NCBI GenBank assembly: GCA_012719545.1
Contig: JAAYAD010000018.1
Location: 1-40,005, forward strand
DNA length: 40,005 nucleotides
DNA from: Clostridiaceae bacterium
GTDB lineage: Bacteria > Bacillota > Clostridia > DSM-8532
Reading direction: 5' to 3'
This document shows, piece after piece, positions 7,869 through 16,941 of the stretch (within the stretch, counting starts at the first letter, position 1; every line of letters starts with the position of its first letter). A model generated the notes under the pieces. It did no database searches. It saw nothing but the letters and a program-made list of their open reading frames with translations, and was not told where the DNA came from. The translations under genes were made by a program, and so were the position numbers.

Positions 7869-8858
7869 TCAGCAAATGCGGGGAAGGCCTTCGCCGTAAA
7901 GTACCGGAATGGTTCTCAGGCTACCGGTTTCAGTGGTCTGATAAACGCCTTTCCCCTCTTTCACCCAGCCAATAAGCGCAGCCGATTCCCCGTAAGGGGC
8001 ATTTTTTATTATCTCCAGAGCTTTTTGGGTATCTTCGGGATGAACAGCCATCAGCATTTTTCCTTCATTGCCCATATAAAGGGGATCCAGGCCAAGAATA
8101 CCACAGAGCCCTTTGACAGTTTCCTTTACCGGAATGGCTTTATGGTCAATAATGGCAGATACTCCCGACGCCTCACAAAGTTCGTTAAGGACGGTAGCAA
8201 GTCCTCCCCGGGTAATGTCCCGCATAGCACGGATCCGAATTCTGTGGTTGATTAATGCTTCCACCATGCCATTAAGCGGGGCCACATCGCTTTCTATATC
8301 ATTTTCAATCTCCATACGATGGCTAAGAATGCAGGCGTGATGATCGCCCAAAGTGCCCGATAAAATGAGTCCGTCCCCCGGTTTTAACATGGAAGCACCA
8401 AAAGAAACACCCTCATATACATATCCTATCCCTGAGGTATTGATATAGAGGCCTCCCCTTCCTTCAATTACCTTGGTATCCGCGGCCACAATCTGAGTTC
8501 CCGCTTCCTTCAAAGCCATAGCCATGGAATCAACAATTTGCTCCAGAACCTTTGTATCCATTCCCTCTTCAATGATAAAGCCTGCCGAAAGCGCCAGGGG
8601 TTTTGCTCCCATGGCCAGAAGATCATTTACTGTTCCGCAGACAGCAAGTCGACCAATATCTCCGCCTTTAAAAATCAATGGTGTTACCACAAAAGAGTCG
8701 GTGGTATATGCAATCCGCCCCTTTTTAGAATCCAACTGAAGAACTGCGGCATCTTCCATGCGGCTTAAAATACTGTTTCCCAGCCGCGCGGCAAATATAT
8801 CACGTATCAGCTCACTGGTGGCCTGGCCACCGCTTCCATGGGTCATATTAATCTTCAT
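7869..8858 (-). CDS. hypE: Hydrogenase maturation protein HypE (carbamoyl dehydratase)
   Basis: A 329-residue PurM/AIR-synthase-fold enzyme that takes the carbamoyl group from HypF onto its C-terminal cysteine and dehydrates it with ATP to a thiocyanate, the source of the CN ligands of [NiFe] centres. The sequence opens with MTHGSGGQAT, the family hallmark, and ends exactly in PRIC, the acceptor cysteine at the last position. The start ATG at 8858 overlaps the hypD stop by four bases (ATGA) and has GGGGAGGAG upstream; the longer frame upstream lies inside hypD and is rejected. It is the last gene of the ech-hyp unit. Confidence 0.97.
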   Translation of the reverse strand: MKINMTHGSGGQATSELIRDIFAARLGNSILSRMEDAAVLQLDSKKGRIAYTTDSFVVTPLIFKGGDIGRLAVCGTVNDLLAMGAKPLALSAGFIIEEGMDTKVLEQIVDSMAMALKEAGTQIVAADTKVIEGRGGLYINTSGIGYVYEGVSFGASMLKPGDGLILSGTLGDHHACILSHRMEIENDIESDVAPLNGMVEALINHRIRIRAMRDITRGGLATVLNELCEASGVSAIIDHKAIPVKETVKGLCGILGLDPLYMGNEGKMLMAVHPEDTQKALEIIKNAPYGESAALIGWVKEGKGVYQTTETGSLRTIPVLYGEGLPRIC

Positions 8859-9907
8859 AGCCGGCTCCTCCCCGTTCCATACCAAATGCCACAAGCCCCT
8901 TCACTGGATACCATGCAGGCTCCCCGAGGGCTCGTAGGTGTACAGACCTTTCCGAACAGAGGACATTCATCGGGATTAATTCTGCCGGTTATTACATCCG
9001 TGCAGCGGCATCCACGCATTACAACTTCGTCCTCCCTTATCTCTTCATTCACGGCATTAAAATCACTGAATTCATCCCTTAATCGAAGGCCTGAGCCCTT
9101 TATCAGCCCCAGTCCTCTCCACCATTCATCACAAGGTACAAAGACCTCATCAATGAGTTCCTGGGCTTTCTTGTTGCCTTCCTTTGTAACTACACTTGTA
9201 TAGAGGTTACGCACGCTTGATGTACCCTGCTCCAGCTGCTGCACAATGTCATGGATGGCGGTCAAAAGCTGAGGCCCTTCAAAACCTACCACGGTAAAGG
9301 GCTTGTTATACTGCTTCTGCAAAGGTTCATAGGCAGATGATCCCAAAATGGCGCTTACATGCCCGGGACAAATAAATCCATCCACTGTCCCTTCTTCAAG
9401 TATAGCCTCCATGGCAGGCAATATGGTCTTTACCGCCAAAAGAAGCTTTATATTCCCAAGTCCCATCTGGCGTGCTTTTTTAACCAGCATGGCATACACA
9501 GGGGCTGTAGTTTCAAATCCCACTGCAGCCATCACAAAAGTGGTATCAGGATTATCTTTTGCCATGTCCAAAAGGTTCAGGGGTGAATAAATCATTTTGA
9601 CCCTTCCGCCCATGGAACGGGCTTCATACAGATCTCCGGTTCTTCCCGGCACCTTCATCATATCCCCGAAGGTGACCAGCACATGGTTTTCCTTCAAAGC
9701 AAAACGGACAGCATGATCAATGTATGCGGCAGGAGTTACGCAAACGGGGCATCCCGGCCCTGACACCAGACGAATATGGGATGACAAATGCTCCCTGATG
9801 CCATTTTTCATAATTGCAGAGGTATGGGTACCACATACCTCCATGATGGTCAACGGCTTTCCCTGATAAGTTTTAAGATAATGAATGATATTTTCAATCC
9901 CTGTCAT
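8855..9907 (-). CDS. hypD: Hydrogenase maturation protein HypD (Fe-S scaffold for Fe(CN)2CO)
   Basis: A 350-residue protein that, with HypC, holds the iron on which the CN and CO ligands are assembled. The conserved motifs are present: EVCGTHT near the N-terminus, GPGCPVCVTP with the C-x2-C pair, GHVSAILG, and the C-terminal [4Fe-4S] cysteines in RGCRCTDVITG and the CPLFGKVC...GACMVSSEGAC segment. The ATG at 9907 is preferred, giving a 14-base overlap with hypC, over the in-frame TTG at 9931. It sits between hypC and hypE, the usual order. Confidence 0.96.
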   Translation of the reverse strand: MTGIENIIHYLKTYQGKPLTIMEVCGTHTSAIMKNGIREHLSSHIRLVSGPGCPVCVTPAAYIDHAVRFALKENHVLVTFGDMMKVPGRTGDLYEARSMGGRVKMIYSPLNLLDMAKDNPDTTFVMAAVGFETTAPVYAMLVKKARQMGLGNIKLLLAVKTILPAMEAILEEGTVDGFICPGHVSAILGSSAYEPLQKQYNKPFTVVGFEGPQLLTAIHDIVQQLEQGTSSVRNLYTSVVTKEGNKKAQELIDEVFVPCDEWWRGLGLIKGSGLRLRDEFSDFNAVNEEIREDEVVMRGCRCTDVITGRINPDECPLFGKVCTPTSPRGACMVSSEGACGIWYGTGRSRL

Positions 9908-10121
9908 TGAATTCTGCCTCAAGTTCCTCAAGAATTTCCATTAGCTCCTGGGCGCTGTCCTTTTTCATGACTTCAATTGCCATGCCCGCATGCACCAGCA
10001 CGTAGTCGCCCACATTTGCATCAACAAGCCCCAGGTTTACCTTGACTTTATTGCCTTTAAAGTCCACCAGAGCTGTGTCTCCATCTATTGAACAAACCAA
10101 ACCAGGCAATGCTACACACAT
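9894..10121 (-). CDS. hypC: Hydrogenase maturation chaperone HypC
   Basis: A 75-residue HypC/HupF protein. It begins MCVALPG; after Met removal the N-terminal Cys2 is the residue that binds the Fe(CN)2CO group and the large subunit precursor. The KVNLGLVDANVGDYVLVHAG segment is the conserved OB-fold core, and the acidic C-terminal helix is normal. The gene overlaps hypD by 14 bases and starts 25 bases after hypF. Confidence 0.96.
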   Translation of the reverse strand: MCVALPGLVCSIDGDTALVDFKGNKVKVNLGLVDANVGDYVLVHAGMAIEVMKKDSAQELMEILEELEAEFNDRD

Positions 10122-10146
10122 TTTTATAACCTTCTTTCTAAGCTGC

Positions 10147-12735
10147 TTAATTCAACGCTTTCCATTGTTCCAGAGCCACATAGGCCTGTCCAAGACAAAT
10201 TCCTCCGTCATTGGTTGGCACAAGAGAGTTAATGTGTCCCCGGTATCCTTTATTTTCAATCCTCTGTAAAAGGTCTTCGGTAAGTATTCTGTTCTGGAAG
10301 ACACCACCCGAAAGAACCACCTCTTTAATTCCCGTACTTTCCGAAAGCTTTTCAAGAATATCCATTACCCCCTGTGCAAGGGCACGGTGAAAGGCCAAGG
10401 CCCAAAAACACTTTCGGCTGTCTTCCATATTACCTTTTGCTTTTTCCTCCGCAAGGGCTTTGAGAAAAGGCCCCGCATCCAATGATAAGAGGTCATTTTC
10501 ATTTATTATATCAAAGGCTTGTGGCACTATATTATCCCTGATTCTGCCAGTAGCGCGCCAGGCTGCGTTCTCAAGCAAAATAGCAGCCTCTCCCTCATAG
10601 GAGTTAAATTGGCACAGCCCCAGGATACTGCTGATGGCGTCAAACAACCGCCCCATACTTGAAGACATAATGGTGTTTATCTTCATATCCAGTGCTTTGG
10701 AGATAATGGGGTACCGTTCATCCAAAACAGCTTCTTTTAACCCATAAGCATGAAGATAGGCCGTAGAGGTTTTAAGGCAGTCTTTCATGGATTCATCCCC
10801 CATTAGCATTTGGACGGGCTTTAAACAAGCAACCCGGGTAAAGCTTCCTTTCTCGCAGATTAGAAACTCTCCTCCCCATATGCTTCCATCAGTGCCATAG
10901 CCTGTTCCGTCAAAGGATAATCCAATTACAGGGCCTTCCAGGCCTTTCTCAGCCATCACCGATGCAATGTGGGAGTGATGATGCTGTACCCGGATAACAG
11001 GAAGCTCCAATTCCTGCGCCAATCGTGTTGTTGCATAATCAGGATGAAGGTCACAGGCCACAATGCCCGGAGTTATCTTAAGCAGTTCCTTCATATGGCG
11101 AAGATTCTCTTTATATATATCGAGGCTTGAGCTTCTCCCCAAATCCCCCAGATATTGGCTCACATAGGCCATGGGTCCTTTCTGAAGGCAAAATGCACTT
11201 TTCAGCTCTCCTCCGGTAGCCAGTACTGAAGGACCGTCATAATCCTCAAAGGCCTGTAAAAACAAGGGTAAAGGGGTATAGCCCCTGGCACGGCGAATCA
11301 GCTGAGGCTTTTTATTCACCACCCAGGCCACCGAATCGTCCTGGCTCACCATAATCTCCCGGTCATGGGACAGCACCCCTGCAAAACAGGGACGGGACTC
11401 ATCTTCTGTGAATTGGAAGCCAGATGAGGACTTGTAATCAAAAGAACGATTATGTTGGTGGTCAGTATCCTCTGAGCATTGATTATCTTCGCTGCTTCGA
11501 GAGGTATAACCGGGAACGCTGGAAAGGCTGAGCTGGCCAGGCAGGCCGCTATGGTTGGATTGGCTGGGATGACTTTTTTCTCCGGGATATCCAGAATATC
11601 TGGGATAGCTCAAAATATCGGCCTCCCGGTGTATAATGGGAGAATCGCTTAAATTGGCACTTGTTGCAATAAGAGGCCCTAAACGCTCACACAGTTCAAC
11701 AAGTATGGGAGTATAGGCTAAGAAGACCCCAATATACCTGCTCTGCTTGCAAACCTCTTTAGAAAATGGCCTGGGGTGTTCTTTCTGCTTTAACAGAACA
11801 ATGGGCCTTGCCTTGGATAGCAAAAGAGCCTCTTCTTCTTTCGAAACCTCTCCATATTCCTTAATCTCTTCCAGACTTGAAAAACACACGGCAAAGGCTT
11901 TCTGTTCCCTGTGTTTAAGTTCTCTCAAAGCCTTGACCGTATCATCCATGTATGGGCTTGCAATAAAATGATATCCCCCAATGCCCTTCACAGCAAGGAT
12001 GTGGCCTTTTCTTAAGAGTTCAACGGCTTTTTCAAATCCTTCTTCTCCGGGATACGTTATAAAATTCCCGGACTTGCCATTAGTTCCGGCCTCTGGCCTG
12101 TTCTCCGGAATGCTCCTAAAGACAGTCAGCTCAATCTGAGGCCCGCAATGATGGCAGGAAACAGTCTGGGCATGGAACCTGCGGCTTTTGGGATCTGTGT
12201 ATTCCTTGTAGCATTCAGGACAAAAGCCGAATTTGTCCATTGCAGTATTGATGCGGTCATATGGACTTTTCTTAATGATGCTGTAACGGGGCCCGCAATG
12301 GGTACAGCTTATGAGAAAATGCTTATGCCTTCTGTTATCAGGATCCTTCATTTCGGCAAGGCAGGCCTCGCACACCGGAAGATCGGGAGGCAGCATCACT
12401 AAGGGCGCTTCTTCTTCCCGGCTCTCCACAATATGAAATTTGTCATGGGAAGCATTCCCTTCGGAAAGTGCCTTCTCATATTCTTCAGTAGTTATGTTTT
12501 CAATTTTGATATGAAGAATTTCCGATAAAGGGGGCGGTGCTTGTTTTAGTTCATCTAAAAAGCCGTCTAAAAAAGTTGCAGGAGCTGAAGCCAGAATTCT
12601 GACCGCACCTCCCCAGTTGCACACTTCTCCCGTTATTCCATAGTTCATGGCAAGCCGTGCCACATATGGCCTGAAGCCTATGCCCTGAACCAGTCCATAG
12701 ATAGTAATACGCTTATAGTCAATTGTATGATTCAT
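10147..12735 (-). CDS. hypF: Carbamoyltransferase HypF with an unusual low-complexity insert
   Basis: HypF converts carbamoyl phosphate and ATP to carbamoyl-adenylate and passes the carbamoyl group to HypE. Domains in order: acylphosphatase (about 1-100; VQGIGFRPYV), two zinc-finger-like units (CEAC...CTHC and CPEC...CHHC, about 120-200), a YrdC-like domain (about 230-370; KGIGGYHF, TSANLSD) and a Kae1-like domain (about 500-862; VQHHHSHIASVMAE, SFDGTGYGTDG, SGGVFQN). At 862 residues it is about 100 longer than usual: residues about 375-450, between the YrdC domain and LSHDREI, are a Ser/Gly/Pro/Tyr/His-rich stretch that I do not know from other HypF proteins. The reading frame is intact. Its ATG overlaps the hypB stop (TAATG). 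Confidence 0.96.
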   Translation of the reverse strand: MNHTIDYKRITIYGLVQGIGFRPYVARLAMNYGITGEVCNWGGAVRILASAPATFLDGFLDELKQAPPPLSEILHIKIENITTEEYEKALSEGNASHDKFHIVESREEEAPLVMLPPDLPVCEACLAEMKDPDNRRHKHFLISCTHCGPRYSIIKKSPYDRINTAMDKFGFCPECYKEYTDPKSRRFHAQTVSCHHCGPQIELTVFRSIPENRPEAGTNGKSGNFITYPGEEGFEKAVELLRKGHILAVKGIGGYHFIASPYMDDTVKALRELKHREQKAFAVCFSSLEEIKEYGEVSKEEEALLLSKARPIVLLKQKEHPRPFSKEVCKQSRYIGVFLAYTPILVELCERLGPLIATSANLSDSPIIHREADILSYPRYSGYPGEKSHPSQSNHSGLPGQLSLSSVPGYTSRSSEDNQCSEDTDHQHNRSFDYKSSSGFQFTEDESRPCFAGVLSHDREIMVSQDDSVAWVVNKKPQLIRRARGYTPLPLFLQAFEDYDGPSVLATGGELKSAFCLQKGPMAYVSQYLGDLGRSSSLDIYKENLRHMKELLKITPGIVACDLHPDYATTRLAQELELPVIRVQHHHSHIASVMAEKGLEGPVIGLSFDGTGYGTDGSIWGGEFLICEKGSFTRVACLKPVQMLMGDESMKDCLKTSTAYLHAYGLKEAVLDERYPIISKALDMKINTIMSSSMGRLFDAISSILGLCQFNSYEGEAAILLENAAWRATGRIRDNIVPQAFDIINENDLLSLDAGPFLKALAEEKAKGNMEDSRKCFWALAFHRALAQGVMDILEKLSESTGIKEVVLSGGVFQNRILTEDLLQRIENKGYRGHINSLVPTNDGGICLGQAYVALEQWKALN

Positions 12736-13409
12736 TAATCCTTCGCCTCATTAAGACCCATAGCCTTTTCTTCAAGCCACTGGGCAACCTGGGAAAAGCC
12801 ATCCCCTGTTTTGGCTGAAACTTTGAATAGGGGTGCCTGTGGGTTCAAAGCCCTGAAGCCCTTGGTAAAGAAGTCTAAATCAAAATCAATATAGGGCATA
12901 AGATCGGATTTATTCAGGATAACCCCATCGGCCTTTTCAAAAGCCAGAGGATATTTGTATGGCTTATCGCTGCCCTCGGTCACCGTAGAAATCAAAAGCT
13001 TCATATGCTCTCCGATTACAAATTCGGCAGGGCAAACCAGGTTCCCTATATTTTCAATAAACAGGATACCTTTTTTATTGGGAGCAAGCATGTTCACAGC
13101 ATCGCGAATGAGGGGCGCATCCAGATGACAAGCGCCGCCGGTGTTAATCTGGAAGGTTTTAATGCCAAGTCTTGTCAAAGTCTGGGTATCCAAATCCGAT
13201 TCGATATCTCCTTCTATCACAAAAGGAGTAACATGCTTTAAGTTCTTTATTATCTGAATAATACTGGAGGTTTTTCCGGCGCCGGGAGCCCCCATGACAT
13301 TTACACAAAATATTCCTGCTTCAGTGAGCCTTTGATTTGTCTCCAGAGCAATGCGTTCATTTTCTCCATGGATATTTTCCATGACCTCTATCTTCTTTGT
13401 CTCCGACAT
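12735..13409 (-). CDS. hypB: Hydrogenase nickel-insertion GTPase HypB
   Basis: A 224-residue SIMIBI-class GTPase that acts with HypA to load nickel into the hydrogenase large subunit. Visible are the P-loop MGAPGAGKTSS (about 38-48), EGDIESDLDT (switch I), GGACHLDA with the Cys-His metal site at the dimer interface, and ILNKSDLMPY as the NKxD base-specificity motif. It lacks the N-terminal His-rich or CxxCGC nickel-storage extension of E. coli-type HypB. The start is the second ATG (13409), with AGGAGG seven bases upstream; the ATG at 13415 overlaps that site. Confidence 0.96.
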   Translation of the reverse strand: MSETKKIEVMENIHGENERIALETNQRLTEAGIFCVNVMGAPGAGKTSSIIQIIKNLKHVTPFVIEGDIESDLDTQTLTRLGIKTFQINTGGACHLDAPLIRDAVNMLAPNKKGILFIENIGNLVCPAEFVIGEHMKLLISTVTEGSDKPYKYPLAFEKADGVILNKSDLMPYIDFDLDFFTKGFRALNPQAPLFKVSAKTGDGFSQVAQWLEEKAMGLNEAKD

Positions 13410-13419
13410 GGTCATCCTC

Positions 13420-13761
13420 CTATTCTACTTCAATACTTTCAATGTAAAACTCTTTTCCAATCTCGGTGGGACCTCCCTCGCCCCCGCATTTGGGGCATTC
13501 AAAGGAAAAGGGAACCTTTTTAAAAAGATCTCCGCAGCTTCTGCACCGGAGCATGGGGTGTACCTTTCTAATAGAGAGTTCTGCCCCCTCGCAAATGGTT
13601 CCCTCGGACAAAATATCAAAGTACATGCTGATGGAATCTCCAATAAATCCGGAGTAATCCCCCACCACCAGATTAATCTTTACAACCCGCGCTGCCTGGG
13701 CTTTTTGGGCATATTCACCCGCTATTTTAACTATTTGGCTGGTTATCGGGTACTCGTGCAT
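13420..13761 (-). CDS. hypA: Hydrogenase nickel chaperone HypA
   Basis: A 113-residue nickel/zinc metallochaperone. The mature N-terminus MHEYPIT provides the Met-His-Glu nickel site, which fixes the start at 13761 rather than three codons upstream. The zinc site is CRSC...CPKC near the C-terminus. The gene starts inside the end of echF (35-base overlap, AAAGGATG as ribosome-binding site), which ties the maturation genes to the structural operon, and ends just before hypB. Confidence 0.96.
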   Translation of the reverse strand: MHEYPITSQIVKIAGEYAQKAQAARVVKINLVVGDYSGFIGDSISMYFDILSEGTICEGAELSIRKVHPMLRCRSCGDLFKKVPFSFECPKCGGEGGPTEIGKEFYIESIEVE

Positions 13762-14089
13762 GGAACACATCCTTTACACTGCCCACAGAAGGTGCCGTAT
13801 AGGCATTCTTCATTGACAGGCATTTCTTGGGACAAACCTCAACACAGCAACTACATTGTATGCATTTAAGCCTTTCTATATCCCATTGCTTCACTTGCCT
13901 ATCAACACCGATAGCACCTGAGGGACATTTTCTTGAACACATGCCGCAAAATACGCATGCATCAATATCTATTGATATATGACCACGAGTTCTGTCGAAG
14001 CACTTCTGCTTTTTCAGCGGATACATGCTTGTGGCCGGTTTTTGGAACAGATTTTTAATAATATATCCTGAAAAACGTAAAACGGACAT
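13727..14089 (-). CDS. echF: Ech hydrogenase ferredoxin-like subunit EchF (2x[4Fe-4S])
   Basis: A 120-residue polyferredoxin subunit with two Cys clusters, CVFCGMCSRKCP and CIQCSCCVEVCPKKC, each fit for a [4Fe-4S] centre (the second has an extra Cys). In Ech it brings electrons from soluble ferredoxin to the small subunit. The N-terminus MSVLRFSGYIIKNLFQKPAT resembles the NuoI/EchF membrane-docking helix. The start ATG at 14089 has AGAGGTG six bases upstream. It is the last structural gene, followed by hypA in overlap. Confidence 0.92.
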   Translation of the reverse strand: MSVLRFSGYIIKNLFQKPATSMYPLKKQKCFDRTRGHISIDIDACVFCGMCSRKCPSGAIGVDRQVKQWDIERLKCIQCSCCVEVCPKKCLSMKNAYTAPSVGSVKDVFHARVPDNQPNS

Positions 14090-14111
14090 TGTCAACACCT
14101 CTTCTTAAGCC

Positions 14112-15191
14112 TTACCGTTCGGTGCAGCTGATACACGGGTCAATGGTCAGTACCATCATGGGGACATCAGCCAGATCACAGCCCTGAAGTATTTTCAATA
14201 GGGCAGGGACGTTGGTAAAGGTTGGTGTTCTTACCCTTACTCGGTCAAGGAACTTGGTTCCGTTGGCCTTCACGTAGTAAATAACCTCGCCCCTGGGCTG
14301 CTCAAGGCGCTCAAAGCGCTCTCCCGACGGCATCCCTTTAAATTTTTCTTCAATCTCGCCTTCGGGCATCTTTGCCGCACATTGGCGAATAAGGTCCATA
14401 GACTGATAAATCTCCCTGATACGTACAAGGGTTCTTGCATAACAGTCGCCATCGTTTTCAACAACCGGTTCAAAATCAAGGTACTTGTATGCGGCATAGC
14501 CAAGCTTTCTCATATCCTGATTAATGCCGCTTGCCCTCATCATGGGCCCAACAGCGCCCACCTCATGGGCTTCCTGCTTTGTCAGAACGCCTACCCCTAC
14601 CAGCCTGTGCTTAACCGAATAATCTTCTATAAACACGTCAGTAAGCTCTTTTAATTCCTTCTGCATCTTATCAATAACAGCCACAATACCTTTGAGGGTA
14701 TCCTGGTCAATATCCTTTCTTACTCCGCCAATCTTGCAGACAGAGAATATAACACGGCCGCCTGTGGTGGACTCAAAAACATCCAGAATTTGCTCTCTTA
14801 GCTTCCAGCAGTGCATAAAGAGGCTTTCAAATCCAAAGGCATCGGCAAGTAAACCCAACCAGAGAAGGTGGCTGTGAATCCTTGAGAGTTCAGCCCATAG
14901 AGTTCTTAAGTACTCAGCTCTTTCTGGAATCTTAATCCCCATGATATTTTCAACGGCCTGGCAATAGCCCATGCCGTGCATGAAGCTGCATATGCCGCAA
15001 ATTCTTTCAGCCACATAAACGTACTCGGTAAATTCCTTTTTCTCCACCAGCTTTTCAAGGCCCCTATGGACAAAGCCAATGGATGGAATAGCCTCTACAA
15101 CTTTCTCGTCTTCCAGCACCAAATCCAGATGAATAGGCTCGGGAAGCACGGGGTGCTGCGGCCCGAATGGGACAATTGTTCTTTTAGACAT
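14112..15191 (-). CDS. echE: Ech-type group 4 [NiFe]-hydrogenase large subunit EchE
   Basis: A 359-residue catalytic subunit that carries the NiFe site and reduces protons. Both ligand pairs are present: RICGIC (Cys65, Cys68) and the terminal DPCISCTER (Cys353, Cys356). The N-terminal FGPQHPVLPEPIHLDL is shared with NuoD-type proteins. The protein ends two residues after the T of CxxCT, so there is no C-terminal peptide to remove, as in other Ech enzymes. The start at 15191 follows AGGAGG and overlaps echD by eight bases; the upstream in-frame extension lies inside echD and is rejected. Confidence 0.96.
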   Translation of the reverse strand: MSKRTIVPFGPQHPVLPEPIHLDLVLEDEKVVEAIPSIGFVHRGLEKLVEKKEFTEYVYVAERICGICSFMHGMGYCQAVENIMGIKIPERAEYLRTLWAELSRIHSHLLWLGLLADAFGFESLFMHCWKLREQILDVFESTTGGRVIFSVCKIGGVRKDIDQDTLKGIVAVIDKMQKELKELTDVFIEDYSVKHRLVGVGVLTKQEAHEVGAVGPMMRASGINQDMRKLGYAAYKYLDFEPVVENDGDCYARTLVRIREIYQSMDLIRQCAAKMPEGEIEEKFKGMPSGERFERLEQPRGEVIYYVKANGTKFLDRVRVRTPTFTNVPALLKILQGCDLADVPMMVLTIDPCISCTER

Positions 15192-15555
15192 GTTTTGCTT
15201 CCTCCTCTTCCTTATTCTGCGGTGCAAACGGCGCCTTTTTTGCCACCCGGTAGAGGCCGCCCTCGTAATCGATGGCAATGTCCTTTATCTTTACACCAAA
15301 CAGGTCCTTAAGTTCATTTTCATAAATGAAGGCCGAGAAGAAGATCTGGCTGATTGACAGTATCTCCTCGTCCCTTTCCACATGAATCCTGTAGTGAACC
15401 AATTCATAGTCCTTATCAAATGAATAGGTAATCTCAAAGTTTTCTTTATAGGTACATGATATCTGCACAAGACGATAGCCTTGGCCCTTCATGAGTACAG
15501 CCTTATCTACCAGCTCGTCAACTTTGACCTCTATAATGGTTTGCTTATCGACCAT
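15184..15555 (-). CDS. echD: Ech hydrogenase subunit EchD (NuoC-like)
   Basis: A 123-residue hydrophilic subunit related to the 30-kDa NuoC subunit. It shows the NuoC core: YRLVQISCTY, then YSFDKDYELVHYRIHV, then FSAFIYENELKDLFGV, where E-x-E-x-x-D-x-F-G is the family signature. It links the large and small subunits and has no cofactor of its own. It starts 19 bases after echC and overlaps echE. The acidic tail EEEEAKHV is unremarkable. Confidence 0.93.
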   Translation of the reverse strand: MVDKQTIIEVKVDELVDKAVLMKGQGYRLVQISCTYKENFEITYSFDKDYELVHYRIHVERDEEILSISQIFFSAFIYENELKDLFGVKIKDIAIDYEGGLYRVAKKAPFAPQNKEEEEAKHV

Positions 15556-15574
15556 GGCTTACTTTCCTTTCTTA

Positions 15575-16063
15575 TCAAAACATATTGCTTAAAGATACTG
15601 GCCCGCTGACTCTTCGTACTTTGGCCATCTTTCTTTTCTTAGTCATGGCTGCACGCTTTTCTTCAAGAATCTCCACAGCCTTAACAACACCGTCAATAAT
15701 TGATTCGGGTCTGGCTGCACACCCCGGAACATAAACATCCACCGGAATAATCTTGTCCACTCCGCCCATAACGTTATAGCATTCGGCAAAAATTCCTCCC
15801 GAGGTAGCACAAATACCCACTGCTACTACCACCTTGGGATTGGGCATCTGGTTAAATATCTGCCAAACCACATCCTTGTTCTGCTCGTTGACCGAACCTG
15901 TGATAAGAAGAATATCAGCATGCTTGGGGTTACCCGTATTGACCACGCCGAAACGTTCCACATCATAAAGCGGAGTCAGGCAGGCCAATACCTCTATATC
16001 GCAGCCATTACAGCTTGTTCCGTCATAATGAATTATCCATGGTGATTTTTTTAAAAATGACAT
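15575..16063 (-). CDS. echC: Ech hydrogenase small subunit EchC (NuoB-like)
   Basis: A 162-residue small subunit holding the proximal [4Fe-4S] cluster next to the NiFe site. The ligands are visible: CNGCDIE (Cys18, Cys21), GICATSGG and VPGCAARPE. It is short, as usual for group 4 enzymes, and lacks a Tat signal. The start ATG at 16063 is preceded by AGAGGTG; the longer frame runs back into echB and is rejected. Confidence 0.95.
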   Translation of the reverse strand: MSFLKKSPWIIHYDGTSCNGCDIEVLACLTPLYDVERFGVVNTGNPKHADILLITGSVNEQNKDVVWQIFNQMPNPKVVVAVGICATSGGIFAECYNVMGGVDKIIPVDVYVPGCAARPESIIDGVVKAVEILEEKRAAMTKKRKMAKVRRVSGPVSLSNMF

Positions 16064-16074
16064 ATTATACACCT

Positions 16075-16941
16075 CTATTTCATCAAAAACAGTATGAGAA
16101 GATTTGTGAATCCCAGGGCTGCGGCAGCTATCCATGATGAACTGAAAGCCAGCTGCCACTTATATCGAGCCGATGCGTTATCTATAACAATTTCAAAAAA
16201 GTACAGCAGGATACAGGCTATAATGCCAATAATCCAGCTTCCCGGCATCTTCCAGACAAAGAACAGGAAGATAAAGCCCATAAGGAACACGTTCTCATAC
16301 CAGTGAGCAATTTCTATCATTGCAAGGGTTGAACCCGAAAACTCGGTTGTTATGCCTTTAACTACCTCCTGATGGGCATGATGGCTCATGCTTATATCAA
16401 AAGGAGATTTTCTGAGCTTCATTGTCAGGATATATGTAAAGCCAAGGAAAATACCAGGCAAATACAGCACCAGTGGGGTTTCAAAGCTCATAATATCAGT
16501 AATGTTAAAGCTCTTTGTTACCACATAGAAGCCAATGGCTGTCAATAATACCATGGGCTCATAGGCCATCATCTGAAGCAGCTCTCTCATGGCACCGATG
16601 CTTGAATATGCCGAGTTGGCACTGAAAGCACCCAGTACTATGAAGATGGATGACAGCGTCAATGCGAAGATGACCAGCAATATGTCCCCGCCCATGAAAA
16701 ACAGGCTGCCGGTAAAAATAATAAAAATCAAGAAGCAAAAGATAAAGAAGTTCTGTATACCGTTTACAGCAATGCTTTCCTTGGATAAAAGCTTAAGAAC
16801 GTCATAAAAGGGCTGTAAAAGCGGAGGCCCGTAACGCCCCTGCATCCTTGCACTTATTTTACGGTCAATGCCCGCAATAAGTCCCCCCACCAGAGGACCC
16901 AAAAAGATATAAAGGAGGACACTCATCATACTGCCTGCCAT
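16075..16941 (-). CDS. echB: Ech hydrogenase membrane subunit EchB (NuoH-like)
   Basis: A 288-residue membrane anchor with about eight helices. The conserved NuoH loop is present early: GGLIAGIDRKISARMQGRYG, then PPLLQPFYDVLKLLSKE, and the later FDISMSHHAHQEVVKGITTEFSG, whose acidic/His residues belong to the E-channel/quinone-site region of complex I relatives. It couples the redox module to the ion-pumping subunit EchA. Its ATG overlaps the echA stop by one base (TAATG). Confidence 0.95.
   Translation of the reverse strand: MAGSMMSVLLYIFLGPLVGGLIAGIDRKISARMQGRYGPPLLQPFYDVLKLLSKESIAVNGIQNFFIFCFLIFIIFTGSLFFMGGDILLVIFALTLSSIFIVLGAFSANSAYSSIGAMRELLQMMAYEPMVLLTAIGFYVVTKSFNITDIMSFETPLVLYLPGIFLGFTYILTMKLRKSPFDISMSHHAHQEVVKGITTEFSGSTLAMIEIAHWYENVFLMGFIFLFFVWKMPGSWIIGIIACILLYFFEIVIDNASARYKWQLAFSSSWIAAAALGFTNLLILFLMK

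Noticed and set aside
13351-13869. Open frame of 172 codons on the plus strand
   Set aside because: It is antisense to hypA and the ends of echF and hypB, all of which show full family motifs.
14112-15191. Selenocysteine in the hydrogenase large subunit
   Set aside because: All four metal-ligand positions are cysteine codons and there is no in-frame TGA.
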